Shown piece after piece: positions 1-4,510 of a stretch of 5,229 nt of DNA. The position numbers were made by a program, and so were the translations under genes. The stretch comes from Terriglobia bacterium. Its GTDB lineage: Bacteria > Acidobacteriota > Terriglobia > UBA7540. Position 1 is the first letter of the stretch; every line of letters starts with the position of its first letter. The DNA is taken from positions 1-5,229 of the forward strand of contig JASHTZ010000515.1 in assembly GCA_030040295.1 (NCBI GenBank), read 5' to 3'. The notes beneath the pieces are model-generated. The model was not told the DNA's origin and ran no database searches. It worked only from the letters and a program-made list of their open reading frames with translations.

Positions 1-80
1 CCGGCCGCGCCAAGGCGCGGTGCTGCGGCCAGCGCCGCCGTGCCACCCAGAGTCTTCACAAAATTCCTTCGAGTCATCAT
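1..80 (-). CDS. Tat-signal protein, N-terminal fragment (product unknown)
   Basis: Reading leftward from the ATG at 80, the frame stays open to the window edge and gives 26 codons beginning MMTRRNFVKTLGG, followed by an alanine-rich stretch and PRLGAA. T-R-R-N-F-V-K matches the twin-arginine consensus (S/T-R-R-x-F-x-K), and the alanine/leucine stretch is the hydrophobic core of the signal, so the protein should be exported folded by the Tat pathway. A purine tract AGGGGG at 89-94 lies 8 nt before the ATG and supports the first of the two adjacent ATGs. The mature domain lies outside the window. In genomes of this style such signals often precede Gfo/Idh/MocA oxidoreductases or sugar-isomerase-like TIM barrels, but nothing here decides between them. 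It is transcribed divergently from the GNAT gene. Confidence 0.75.
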   Translation of the reverse strand, partial: MMTRRNFVKTLGGTAALAAAPRLGAA

Positions 81-106
81 GGTTGTCGCCCCCTAAACAC
101 GTGGTC

Positions 107-135
107 ATTTAAACGCAATGCGCCACCGATGTCAA
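107..135 (-). promoter_or_regulatory. sigma70-type promoter for the leftward Tat-signal gene
   Basis: On the minus strand there is a perfect -35 box TTGACA (135-130), a 17-nt spacer, and a -10 box TTAAAT (112-107; four of six consensus bases). Transcription would start near position 100 and give a leader of about 20 nt carrying the AGGGGG ribosome-binding site before the ATG at 80. This is the best housekeeping-type promoter in the window. It shares its -35 area with the divergent GNAT promoter region. Confidence 0.55.
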
Positions 136-155
136 CGCGCCGATTCAAGTTGCGC

Positions 156-161
156 TACAAT
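156..161 (+). promoter_or_regulatory. -10 box TACAAT placed for a leaderless GNAT mRNA
   Basis: TACAAT (five of six matches to TATAAT) lies exactly 6 nt before the ATG at 168, so transcription would start at or next to the A of the start codon. No Shine-Dalgarno sequence precedes this ATG, which fits a leaderless message. The -35 region about 17 nt upstream (near 133-138) is poor, so the promoter call rests on the -10 box and its spacing. Confidence 0.35.
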
Positions 162-167
162 CCCCAC

Positions 168-674
168 ATGCTGAAGATTCGAAAAGCCACCGAGGACGAT
201 ATCTCGCTGATTTTGGATTTCATTCGGGAGCTTGCCGAATACGAGCGCGCGCCGCAGGAAGCCGTGGCCACCGCGGAGGACCTGCGCCGCGACGGTTTTT
301 CCTCGGAGCCGCGCTTTTACGTCGAAATCGCCGAGTGGGGCGGCCAGCCCGCGGGTTTCGCACTCTGGTTTTTCAACTATTCCACGTGGCTCGGAAAACC
401 CGGGCTTTATCTCGAAGACCTTTTCGTGCGGCCGAGCTTTCGGCGCAAGGGAATTGGCAAAGCGCTGCTCACACATCTCGCCAAAGTCGCTATCGAGAAG
501 GGGTGCGGGCGCTACCAATGGCAGGTGCTCGATTGGAACACGCCGGCCATCGAGTTCTATGAGTCGCTCGGCGCCAAGGCGATGAAGGAGTGGATTCCCA
601 TGCGCGTCACGGGCGACGCGCTGCACAAGTTGAGCCAGCAAAGTTCAAGCTATACAGAGCGACATAAATTGTAG
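168..674 (+). CDS. GNAT family N-acetyltransferase, diamine/thialysine acetyltransferase (SSAT)-like
   Basis: The 168-residue protein is close to the usual size of SSAT-type enzymes (about 160-175 aa), which transfer acetyl from acetyl-CoA to an amine such as a polyamine or thialysine in the cytoplasm. Visible family marks are: IRELAEYE near residues 19-26; FFNYSTWLGKPGLYLEDLFV at 68-87; the acetyl-CoA pyrophosphate loop R-R-K-G-I-G at 92-97; VLDWN at 120-124; and FY at 130-131, whose tyrosine corresponds to the usual general acid. The start at 168 is preferred over an in-frame ATG at 129 because family homology begins at MLKIRKAT and a -10 box lies between the two ATGs. The last residues (about 161-168, ending SYTERHKL) and the TAG stop lie inside a repeat element, so the native C-terminus was probably altered. 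The real substrate cannot be read from sequence. The gene is convergent with the CBM9-like gene. Confidence 0.9.
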   Translation: MLKIRKATEDDISLILDFIRELAEYERAPQEAVATAEDLRRDGFSSEPRFYVEIAEWGGQPAGFALWFFNYSTWLGKPGLYLEDLFVRPSFRRKGIGKALLTHLAKVAIEKGCGRYQWQVLDWNTPAIEFYESLGAKAMKEWIPMRVTGDALHKLSQQSSSYTERHKL

Positions 675-754
675 CGTCGCTCTACGAGCGCCGACCGGCG
701 GTCATAGACCGCCGCTACAGCCAAATACGCAAACACTTACGTCGTTCCGTATAG
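650..754. repeat. Outer imperfect inverted arms around the REPIN-like core
   Basis: Positions 650-670, starting CTATACAGAGCGAC, match the reverse complement of 734-754, starting CTATACGGAACGAC, at 16 of 21 bases. Most differences are A/G transitions. The arms flank the REP-like core at 670-719 and suggest that the mobile or structural unit is about 105 bp long, larger than a simple REP pair. The left arm encodes the C-terminal SYTERHKL of the acetyltransferase. The right arm lies about 37 nt beyond the CBM9 stop codon. No clear target-site duplication is visible. Confidence 0.5.
670..719. repeat. REPIN-like element: two inverted 24-nt REP-type units
   Basis: Unit 1 is 670-693 on the plus strand. 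Unit 2 is 719-696 read on the minus strand. They are separated by AC. Both begin TGTAGCG and end CGCCG, and they match at 20 of 24 positions. Each unit forms its own hairpin: CGCTC-TAC-GAGCG (678-690) in unit 1 and GGCGGTC-ATA-GACCGCC (697-713) in unit 2. The two ends also pair (TGTAGC with GCTACA), so the whole element can fold as a cloverleaf. One stem pair is swapped C-G to G-C between the units, a compensatory change that argues for selection on the hairpin. The size and architecture resemble REPINs mobilised by RAYT (TnpA_REP) transposases; no transposase is in the window. Lying between convergent genes, it may also act as a two-way terminator. Confidence 0.7.
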
Positions 755-790
755 GAGGTGAATTGCAGGTCTGGAAACTGTGCATGAGGG

Positions 791-1651
791 TCAGGGCTTC
801 GCGGATTGCGTCCCCACCACCTGATTCGAAAAATGGACGAAGCTAAAGGTCTCCGGGATGTGCGAATCGTAATGGCCATGGCGGTTCCACGTCCATCCTG
901 CGCCGGGGTTGAGCCGCTTGCCGCGCGAATCGATCTGCTCAAAGCGCGAGCAATCGATTCGCCAAACGTCGCCGTCGCGGGGAGGAAGCGAGCGGCCGTC
1001 AGCCAGCAGTTCCAAGCCACGCCAGGGAAAGGCAATCTCGGCGCTCCAGGCCTTATCAGTTCCGGCGCGCCGATTCAACACGCCGTCGATGTGAACGGCG
1101 TGGCGCAGGCCGGGAAAATCCCAGTCGAGAAATCCCCAGCGCTCGCCGCGAGGATGCACGTGACCGCCGATTCCGGAAATTTCCAGCGTGGGATGCGCGG
1201 CGGGATTGTAGTCCGGACGGCCGAACAGGGGGTGGCCGGGCTTGAAGATGTCTTTCCAGATCCAGAAGACTTCGTAGATGGTGTTCAGGGCGTTGATCTC
1301 AAACTCGTAGTAGGTGTCTTTGCCCGCAATGAACACCTCGAGGTCGTTGTCTTCATAAATTTTGGAATCGCGCTCGGTGAGCGTTGCCCAGACGTCGGTT
1401 TCCTCGGCCGTGAAACCGAAGTAAAGGCAGTCGTCGTCCCATAAAATGGCCACACGCGTGTCAAACCAGGCTGGCGCGCCGGTAACGATGTCAACAAAGC
1501 GCTCGGAACGCGGGGCGAGCTGCCAGGAAATTTCATCAAGCTTGCCGTCAATCATGAGCGGTCCCGCCGTTCGATAGCAGGTGTAGTGGGCGAGTTCCCG
1601 CTGAGTGGGCCAGCTCAAAGCGTTTTCATCATAGCCGCGAGGCAGGTACAC
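791..1651 (-). CDS. CBM9-like carbohydrate-binding protein
   Basis: The 286-residue product resembles the carbohydrate-binding family 9-like (DOMON-type beta-sandwich) proteins. Marks are I-D-G-K-L-D-E-x-x-W at 34-43, LWDDDCLYFGF at 70-80, DNDLEVFI at 101-108, YYEFEINALNTIYE at 114-127, and a later W-S-A-E-I-A-F-P-W strand. The family binds sugars or heme-like ligands; no catalytic site is expected. The frame can start only at the GTG at 1651, because no other start codon lies between it and an upstream in-frame TGA. This GTG has no ribosome-binding site, and no signal peptide is present in this frame. A second reading frame from the ATG at 1713 suggests that the N-terminus may be frameshifted (see findings). 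It is divergent from the Gfo/Idh gene and convergent with the GNAT gene. The family call is firm; the ligand is unknown. Confidence 0.85.
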   Translation of the reverse strand: MYLPRGYDENALSWPTQRELAHYTCYRTAGPLMIDGKLDEISWQLAPRSERFVDIVTGAPAWFDTRVAILWDDDCLYFGFTAEETDVWATLTERDSKIYEDNDLEVFIAGKDTYYEFEINALNTIYEVFWIWKDIFKPGHPLFGRPDYNPAAHPTLEISGIGGHVHPRGERWGFLDWDFPGLRHAVHIDGVLNRRAGTDKAWSAEIAFPWRGLELLADGRSLPPRDGDVWRIDCSRFEQIDSRGKRLNPGAGWTWNRHGHYDSHIPETFSFVHFSNQVVGTQSAKP

Positions 1652-1737
1652 GACAAGACCGGAAGGGCCGGGAAATGCGGCGTGCCTTTTTCATTCTTGC
1701 TCTTGTCGGACATGAAGATTAGGATTAGCCCCGGCAC

Positions 1738-1765
1738 GGAGGTGCATTGAATCGTAATTCGGAGG
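1738..1765 (+). promoter_or_regulatory. Two ribosome-binding sites with alternative starts of the Gfo/Idh gene
   Basis: GGAGG occurs at 1738-1742, 4 nt before an in-frame TTG at 1747, and again at 1761-1765, 8 nt before the ATG at 1774. The second pair has the better start codon and spacing and puts the Tat motif close to the N-terminus, so 1774 is preferred. The first pair would add nine residues. A weak promoter candidate upstream is TTGCTC (1697-1702), 17 nt, TAGGAT (1720-1725). Confidence 0.5.
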
Positions 1766-1773
1766 CATTCGTC

Positions 1774-3126
1774 ATGATTAATCATCGTCTCTCGCGCCGA
1801 GACTTCATGCAACGCACGGCGGCTGCGGCGGGCACGGCGGCTGCGGGCAAAATCATCGTGCTCGATCCGGAACCCGGCTACGGCGTGGCCCCTGCTGCCC
1901 CCCCCAGCGACACGCTCCGCCTCGGCATTATCGGCATCGGCATGCAGGGCAATGGCCTTCTGCGCGGCGCAATTACCCATCCCGGAGTGGAGTGCGTCGC
2001 GGCCTGCGACCTCTATGACGGCCGGCACGATTTGGCGCGGGAGATCGTCGGCAAGGACATTCCCGTGACGCGCCGCTATCAGGACCTGCTCGACAATAAG
2101 GAGATCGACGTCATCATCAACGCCACTCCCGACCACTGGCACCGAAGAATCGTGGTGGATTGCTGCAACTCCGGCAAGGATGTTTACTCGGAAAAGCCTA
2201 TGACCCACGGCGTGAGTGAGGGTTTTGAAATGATCGAGGCGGCGCAGAAGAACAGCCGCATCGTGCAGATCGGAAGCCAGCGCGCCAGTTCTATTGTCTT
2301 TGCCAAGGCCAAGGAGCTGATCGACAATGGAGCGATCGGCGAAATCCACACGGTCGAGGGAATGATGGGCCGCAACTCCCCCGACGGTGCGTGGCAATAT
2401 CCACCCCCACCTGACCTCTCTCCGGACAATCTCGATTGGGACACGTGGCTCGGAACCACGCCCAAGATTCCTTTTAATCCTATCCGCTTTGCGCGCTGGC
2501 GCTGCTGGCAGGCATACGGGTCGGGCGTGGCGGGCGATTTGATGGTTCACCTGCTGACCGGAATTCACTACGTCTGTGGAATCACTCAGCCCCCTGAGCG
2601 CGCGCTCTCGACCGGCGGGATCTTCCGCTTCCACGACGGACGAGATGTTCCCGACGTTCATCACGTGCTTTATGACTACGAGAAATTTCCGGTCATCATC
2701 AAACTCAATCTCACTTGCGAATATCGCGAGTCCACAAAGTTCTACGGAACCGGAGGCCTGCTGGAAATTACCGGAGGCGAGCTGACCATGACGACGCAGG
2801 ACGGCACCGATCACGGCACGGGCGGATACGCGACCAGCTTTCCCAGGGCGCTGCGCGAGGAATACGCGCGGAAGTGGCATCTCGAGAACGATGATCGGCT
2901 GAGCAAAATCGGGACCGAGTCCGTGACTTTCCGGCCTCCCACCGGTTACGATGATGGATGGTCGCACATGCAGAATTTTCTCGACGCGGCCCGCAGCCGC
3001 AAGCCGGTGATCGAGGACGCGGTTTTTGGAAATAACACGGCGATCGCCTGTCACATGGCGAATGCCTCCTACTTTAGGAAAAGCATCGTCCGGTGGGACG
3101 GCACGGCCCGGGAGATGCGGGTCTGA
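1774..3126 (+). CDS. Tat-exported Gfo/Idh/MocA family oxidoreductase
   Basis: The 450-residue protein starts with a twin-arginine signal (S7-R-R-D-F-M-Q13 and an alanine-rich core), so it probably acts outside the cytoplasm. A Rossmann fold follows: LRLGIIGIGMQGNG at 48-61 with the G54-x-G-x-x-G59 dinucleotide loop, D79 at the end of strand 2 (usual for NAD ribose binding), P119-D-H-W-H123, and the family signature E140-K-P142. The C-terminal half has W222-D-x-W-L-G227 and a G254-D-L-x-x-H259 ... H265 block typical of the exported subgroup. The family oxidises or reduces sugars, cyclitols and glycosides with NAD(P), usually tightly bound in exported members. GH109-type hydrolases share this fold and are an alternative; the substrate cannot be named. 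A run of eight C (1898-1905) lies in the linker after the signal, with the frame intact. It is divergent from the CBM9-like gene, which suggests a shared role in glycan use. Confidence 0.9.
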   Translation: MINHRLSRRDFMQRTAAAAGTAAAGKIIVLDPEPGYGVAPAAPPSDTLRLGIIGIGMQGNGLLRGAITHPGVECVAACDLYDGRHDLAREIVGKDIPVTRRYQDLLDNKEIDVIINATPDHWHRRIVVDCCNSGKDVYSEKPMTHGVSEGFEMIEAAQKNSRIVQIGSQRASSIVFAKAKELIDNGAIGEIHTVEGMMGRNSPDGAWQYPPPPDLSPDNLDWDTWLGTTPKIPFNPIRFARWRCWQAYGSGVAGDLMVHLLTGIHYVCGITQPPERALSTGGIFRFHDGRDVPDVHHVLYDYEKFPVIIKLNLTCEYRESTKFYGTGGLLEITGGELTMTTQDGTDHGTGGYATSFPRALREEYARKWHLENDDRLSKIGTESVTFRPPTGYDDGWSHMQNFLDAARSRKPVIEDAVFGNNTAIACHMANASYFRKSIVRWDGTAREMRV

Positions 3127-3195
3127 GCCGGACTTCGCGCGCGCAAAAGTTTTGTTCTTTCGATGTTGCTGCGGAAATTAAATCCATCAAAAGTG

Positions 3196-3227
3196 AAGCC
3201 CCTCAGCAGTGCGCTACCGAGGGGCTT
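3196..3227 (+). terminator. Terminator-like hairpin after the Gfo/Idh gene
   Basis: AAGCCCCTC (3196-3204) and GAGGGGCTT (3219-3227) form a perfect 9-bp stem with a 14-nt loop, 69 nt after the stop codon. Only a short T run (TTT) follows, so it is a weak intrinsic terminator by strict rules, but its position suits the end of the Gfo/Idh transcript. Confidence 0.5.
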
Positions 3228-3250
3228 TGGAGGCAAGAAGAGGAGGAAAA

Positions 3251-3334
3251 ATGGTCCCGCACCGGTTAGCGCCGCGACGCCCTGGGGGCAAGGTCATCTC
3301 GACGCAAACCGATGCTCCAGCGGGACTCGAATAG
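3251..3334 (+). CDS. Possible 27-residue small ORF with a perfect Shine-Dalgarno sequence
   Basis: ATG at 3251 follows AGGAGG (3241-3246) with a 4-nt A spacer and opens a frame of 27 codons (MVPHRLAPRRPGGK...) ending with TAG at 3332-3334. The peptide has a basic first half and no recognisable domain. The ribosome-binding site is the best match to consensus in the window, but it sits in a purine-rich tract that could produce it by chance. It could be a small protein or leader peptide, or nothing. Confidence 0.2.
   Translation: MVPHRLAPRRPGGKVISTQTDAPAGLE
3254..3326 (+). other. Possible structured RNA: nested stems in the leader region
   Basis: GTCCCGC (3254-3260) pairs perfectly with GCGGGAC (3320-3326). 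Inside it CGGTT (3263-3267) pairs with AACCG (3307-3311), and a GCCC/GGGC mini-hairpin lies further in. Together they could form a long imperfect stem just after the AGGAGG site at 3241, able to mask or modulate translation of the small ORF. The loops are large and no known riboswitch class fits, so this may be chance pairing in GC-rich DNA. Confidence 0.2.
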
Positions 3335-3347
3335 AGGGTAAATCCGG

Positions 3348-3379
3348 TATAAAAAGCTGTCCAATCGAATCTTTTTATA
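3348..3379. repeat. AT-rich perfect inverted repeat upstream of the sigma operon
   Basis: TATAAAAAG (3348-3356) and CTTTTTATA (3371-3379) are perfect 9-bp inverted copies around a 14-nt centre. The repeat lies 28 nt before the -35 box of the candidate sigma-operon promoter. The spacing and AT content suit an operator for a dimeric regulator or a weak two-way terminator; neither role is shown. Confidence 0.4.
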
Positions 3380-3406
3380 GGGAGAATCAGAATTTAACTG
3401 GTGATT

Positions 3407-3435
3407 TTGTCGATTTGCTTCGGGGATCTTAATAT
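3407..3435 (+). promoter_or_regulatory. Candidate promoter of the sigma operon
   Basis: TTGTCG (3407-3412; four of six bases of TTGACA) and TAATAT (3430-3435; four of six of TATAAT) are separated by exactly 17 nt. The predicted start is at about 3442, which coincides with the ATG of a 34-codon ORF. It lies in the AT-rich zone directly upstream of the sigma factor gene. Autoregulation by the encoded ECF sigma factor would require a different motif, which cannot be recognised here. Confidence 0.4.
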
Positions 3436-3441
3436 ATCACA

Positions 3442-3546
3442 ATGCGATGTAATCGGAGAAGAGTCAAGAATGCGTGTGGGGAAGATATTTATGAAGAGGC
3501 AATAGGACCCCCGGCAAATATGTTCTCCACGCTCCGCGCGTGCTGA
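3442..3546 (+). CDS. Possible 34-residue leader ORF before the sigma factor gene
   Basis: ATG at 3442 opens a frame of 34 codons (MRCNRRRVKNACGED..., ending STLRAC) that stops with TGA at 3544-3546, 14 nt before the ATG of the sigma gene. It has no Shine-Dalgarno sequence, but the -10 box TAATAT ends 6 nt before the ATG, the same spacing as at the acetyltransferase gene, so it could be translated from a leaderless mRNA. Ribosomes stopping at 3546 would be next to the sigma ribosome-binding site (AGGA, 3550-3553), which would allow translational coupling. The peptide contains three cysteines and has no known domain. Chance remains a real possibility. Confidence 0.25.
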   Translation: MRCNRRRVKNACGEDIYEEAIGPPANMFSTLRAC

Positions 3547-3560
3547 AGCAGGATGGCTCG

Positions 3561-4283
3561 ATGAGCGAAGAACCGGCAGGCGAAGAATTGTTGGCTCGCG
3601 TGGCGCGCCAGGACGCAGCCGCGCTTGGGGAGCTCTACGATCGTTACGCCCCTCGCGTCTACGGGCTGATGTTCCACATTCTCGTCTCGCGCGCGGCCGC
3701 GGAGGAAGCTCTTCAGGAAGTGTTCTTGCGCCTCTGGGAAGAGAGCTCGCGGTTGAGTGAGGAGGGCCGCAGCGTCGCTGCGTGGCTCATCGTCATCGCA
3801 CGTGAAGCTGCCATCGGTCGCCTGCGCGGTTTGCGGCCTGATCCACAGCGCGATGACATGCCGCCTCTCCGCATCAAGTCGGAAAAAATGAAGGCGGCGG
3901 GGACGCGAAAGTCCAAGGACGTTCACCACGCGATCGCCGGACCCAAAACGGTGGAAGGGAAAAATGAGGCGCGCAAGGTTTCCCCGGGCGACGGGGCAAA
4001 GCCACCCTCCCTGAACGAGTTTTCATCTGCCTGGCTGCCCCAACCGAAGGAAATCGACTTGATCGAAGAACGTTTGGGGTTGCTTCATAAGGCCGTCAAT
4101 CAACTGCCCAAGCCCCAGCGGCAGGCTTTGGAGCTTGCCGTCTTCCGCGGACTGCGGGATTCGGAGATTGCCGTGGAGTTGGGCGAGCCGCTCGGCAAAG
4201 TGCGGTCGTCTTTGCGCGCGGCGGTGACCTATGTGAAGCATCGCCGCCGCGCCGTGTGTGGAACATGGGCTGCCAACATCTAG
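3561..4283 (+). CDS. ECF-type RNA polymerase sigma factor with a long linker
   Basis: The 240-residue protein has the two domains of group 4 (ECF) sigma factors, which direct RNA polymerase to stress or signal promoters. Region 2 spans about residues 10-89, with LYDRYAPRVYGL at 25-36, EEALQEVFLRLW at 48-59 and W75-L-I-V-I-A-R-E-A-A-I-G-R-L-R89. Region 4 spans about 168-228, with L-P-K-P-Q-R-Q-A-L-E-L at 182-192 and the helix-turn-helix GLRDSEIAVELGEPLGKVRS at 197-216. The linker between them is about 75-80 residues and rich in lysine and proline, longer than the usual few tens. The ATG at 3561 is chosen because AGGA lies 7 nt upstream; a GTG at 3540 would add seven residues but has no such site. 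The gene end overlaps the anti-sigma gene by 19 nt, which suggests coupled translation. Family call is firm; ECF subgroup and target promoters are not assigned. Confidence 0.9.
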   Translation: MSEEPAGEELLARVARQDAAALGELYDRYAPRVYGLMFHILVSRAAAEEALQEVFLRLWEESSRLSEEGRSVAAWLIVIAREAAIGRLRGLRPDPQRDDMPPLRIKSEKMKAAGTRKSKDVHHAIAGPKTVEGKNEARKVSPGDGAKPPSLNEFSSAWLPQPKEIDLIEERLGLLHKAVNQLPKPQRQALELAVFRGLRDSEIAVELGEPLGKVRSSLRAAVTYVKHRRRAVCGTWAANI

Positions 4284-4507
4284 AAGAACTGTACGAATTG
4301 TGGCTGCTGGGCGCGCTCTCCGGGCAGGGCTCGGTGGACTTGCGCGACCACCTTGCGCGCGGCTGCCCGCATTGTCTGGCGCGCGTGCGGGAAGCCGCGG
4401 AGACGATCTACCTGCTGGGCCGCTCTCCCAAGCCTGCTCGTCCCCATCCCCGCGTTAAAACGGAATTGCTTCGTCAAATCTCCCGCCAAGCGGCGCCCAA
4501 CAGGTGA
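4265..4507 (+). CDS. Small zinc-binding anti-sigma factor domain protein (no membrane segment)
   Basis: The 80-residue product looks like an isolated anti-sigma domain of the ZAS/RskA type, which holds an ECF sigma factor inactive. C3/H5, H29, C34 and C37 form the expected ligand set, with HLARGCPHC at 29-37 (H-x4-C-x2-C, one residue longer than the classic H-x3-C-x2-C). EELYELWLLGAL at 7-18 is the usual first helix. Typical relatives continue past the P-x-V-K-x-x-L-L linker (here 62-69) into a membrane helix and an external domain; this one stops at residue 80, just before that point. ATG at 4265 gives the domain its normal start; a GTG at 4256 would add three residues. There is no good ribosome-binding site, consistent with coupling to the overlapping sigma gene. 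The TGA is followed after one codon by the permease start, in the same frame. Confidence 0.75.
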   Translation: MGCQHLEELYELWLLGALSGQGSVDLRDHLARGCPHCLARVREAAETIYLLGRSPKPARPHPRVKTELLRQISRQAAPNR

Positions 4508-4510
4508 GGA

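Larger units (their letters stand above)
3127..3560. other. Long intergenic region between the Gfo/Idh gene and the sigma operon
   Basis: This 434-nt stretch has no gene recognisable by similarity. From left to right it holds a terminator-like hairpin, a purine-rich tract with a 27-codon ORF, a possible long-range stem, an AT-rich inverted repeat, a candidate promoter, and a 34-codon ORF that ends just before the sigma gene. The part from about 3340 to 3500 is clearly richer in A and T than the rest of the window, as expected for a regulatory region. A longer open frame at 3163-3432 crosses the hairpin, has no ribosome-binding site, and is not accepted as a gene. Confidence 0.6.

Noticed and set aside
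1898..1905. Run of eight C as a possible phase-variation tract
   Set aside because: The frame is intact on both sides, the tract lies in a flexible linker after the signal peptide, and a single run is not evidence of switching.
1615..3054. Open frame of 479 codons on the minus strand opposite the Gfo/Idh gene
   Set aside because: It lies antisense to a clear oxidoreductase, shows no recognisable domain, and is explained by high GC with few stops in the opposite frame.
3272..3312. Resemblance to a cyclic-di-GMP-I riboswitch (GGGCAA ... GACGCAAA)
   Set aside because: The stem with a GNRA loop that must lie between these motifs is missing (only about 10 nt separate them), and the second stem with its receptor is not seen.
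3312..3334. tRNA-like T-loop string (reverse complement contains TTCGAGTCCCGC)
   Set aside because: The matching half of the T stem, and the anticodon and D arms, cannot be found at the right distances.
3163..3432. 89-codon open frame in the intergenic region
   Set aside because: It runs through the terminator-like hairpin, has no ribosome-binding site, and resembles no protein family.
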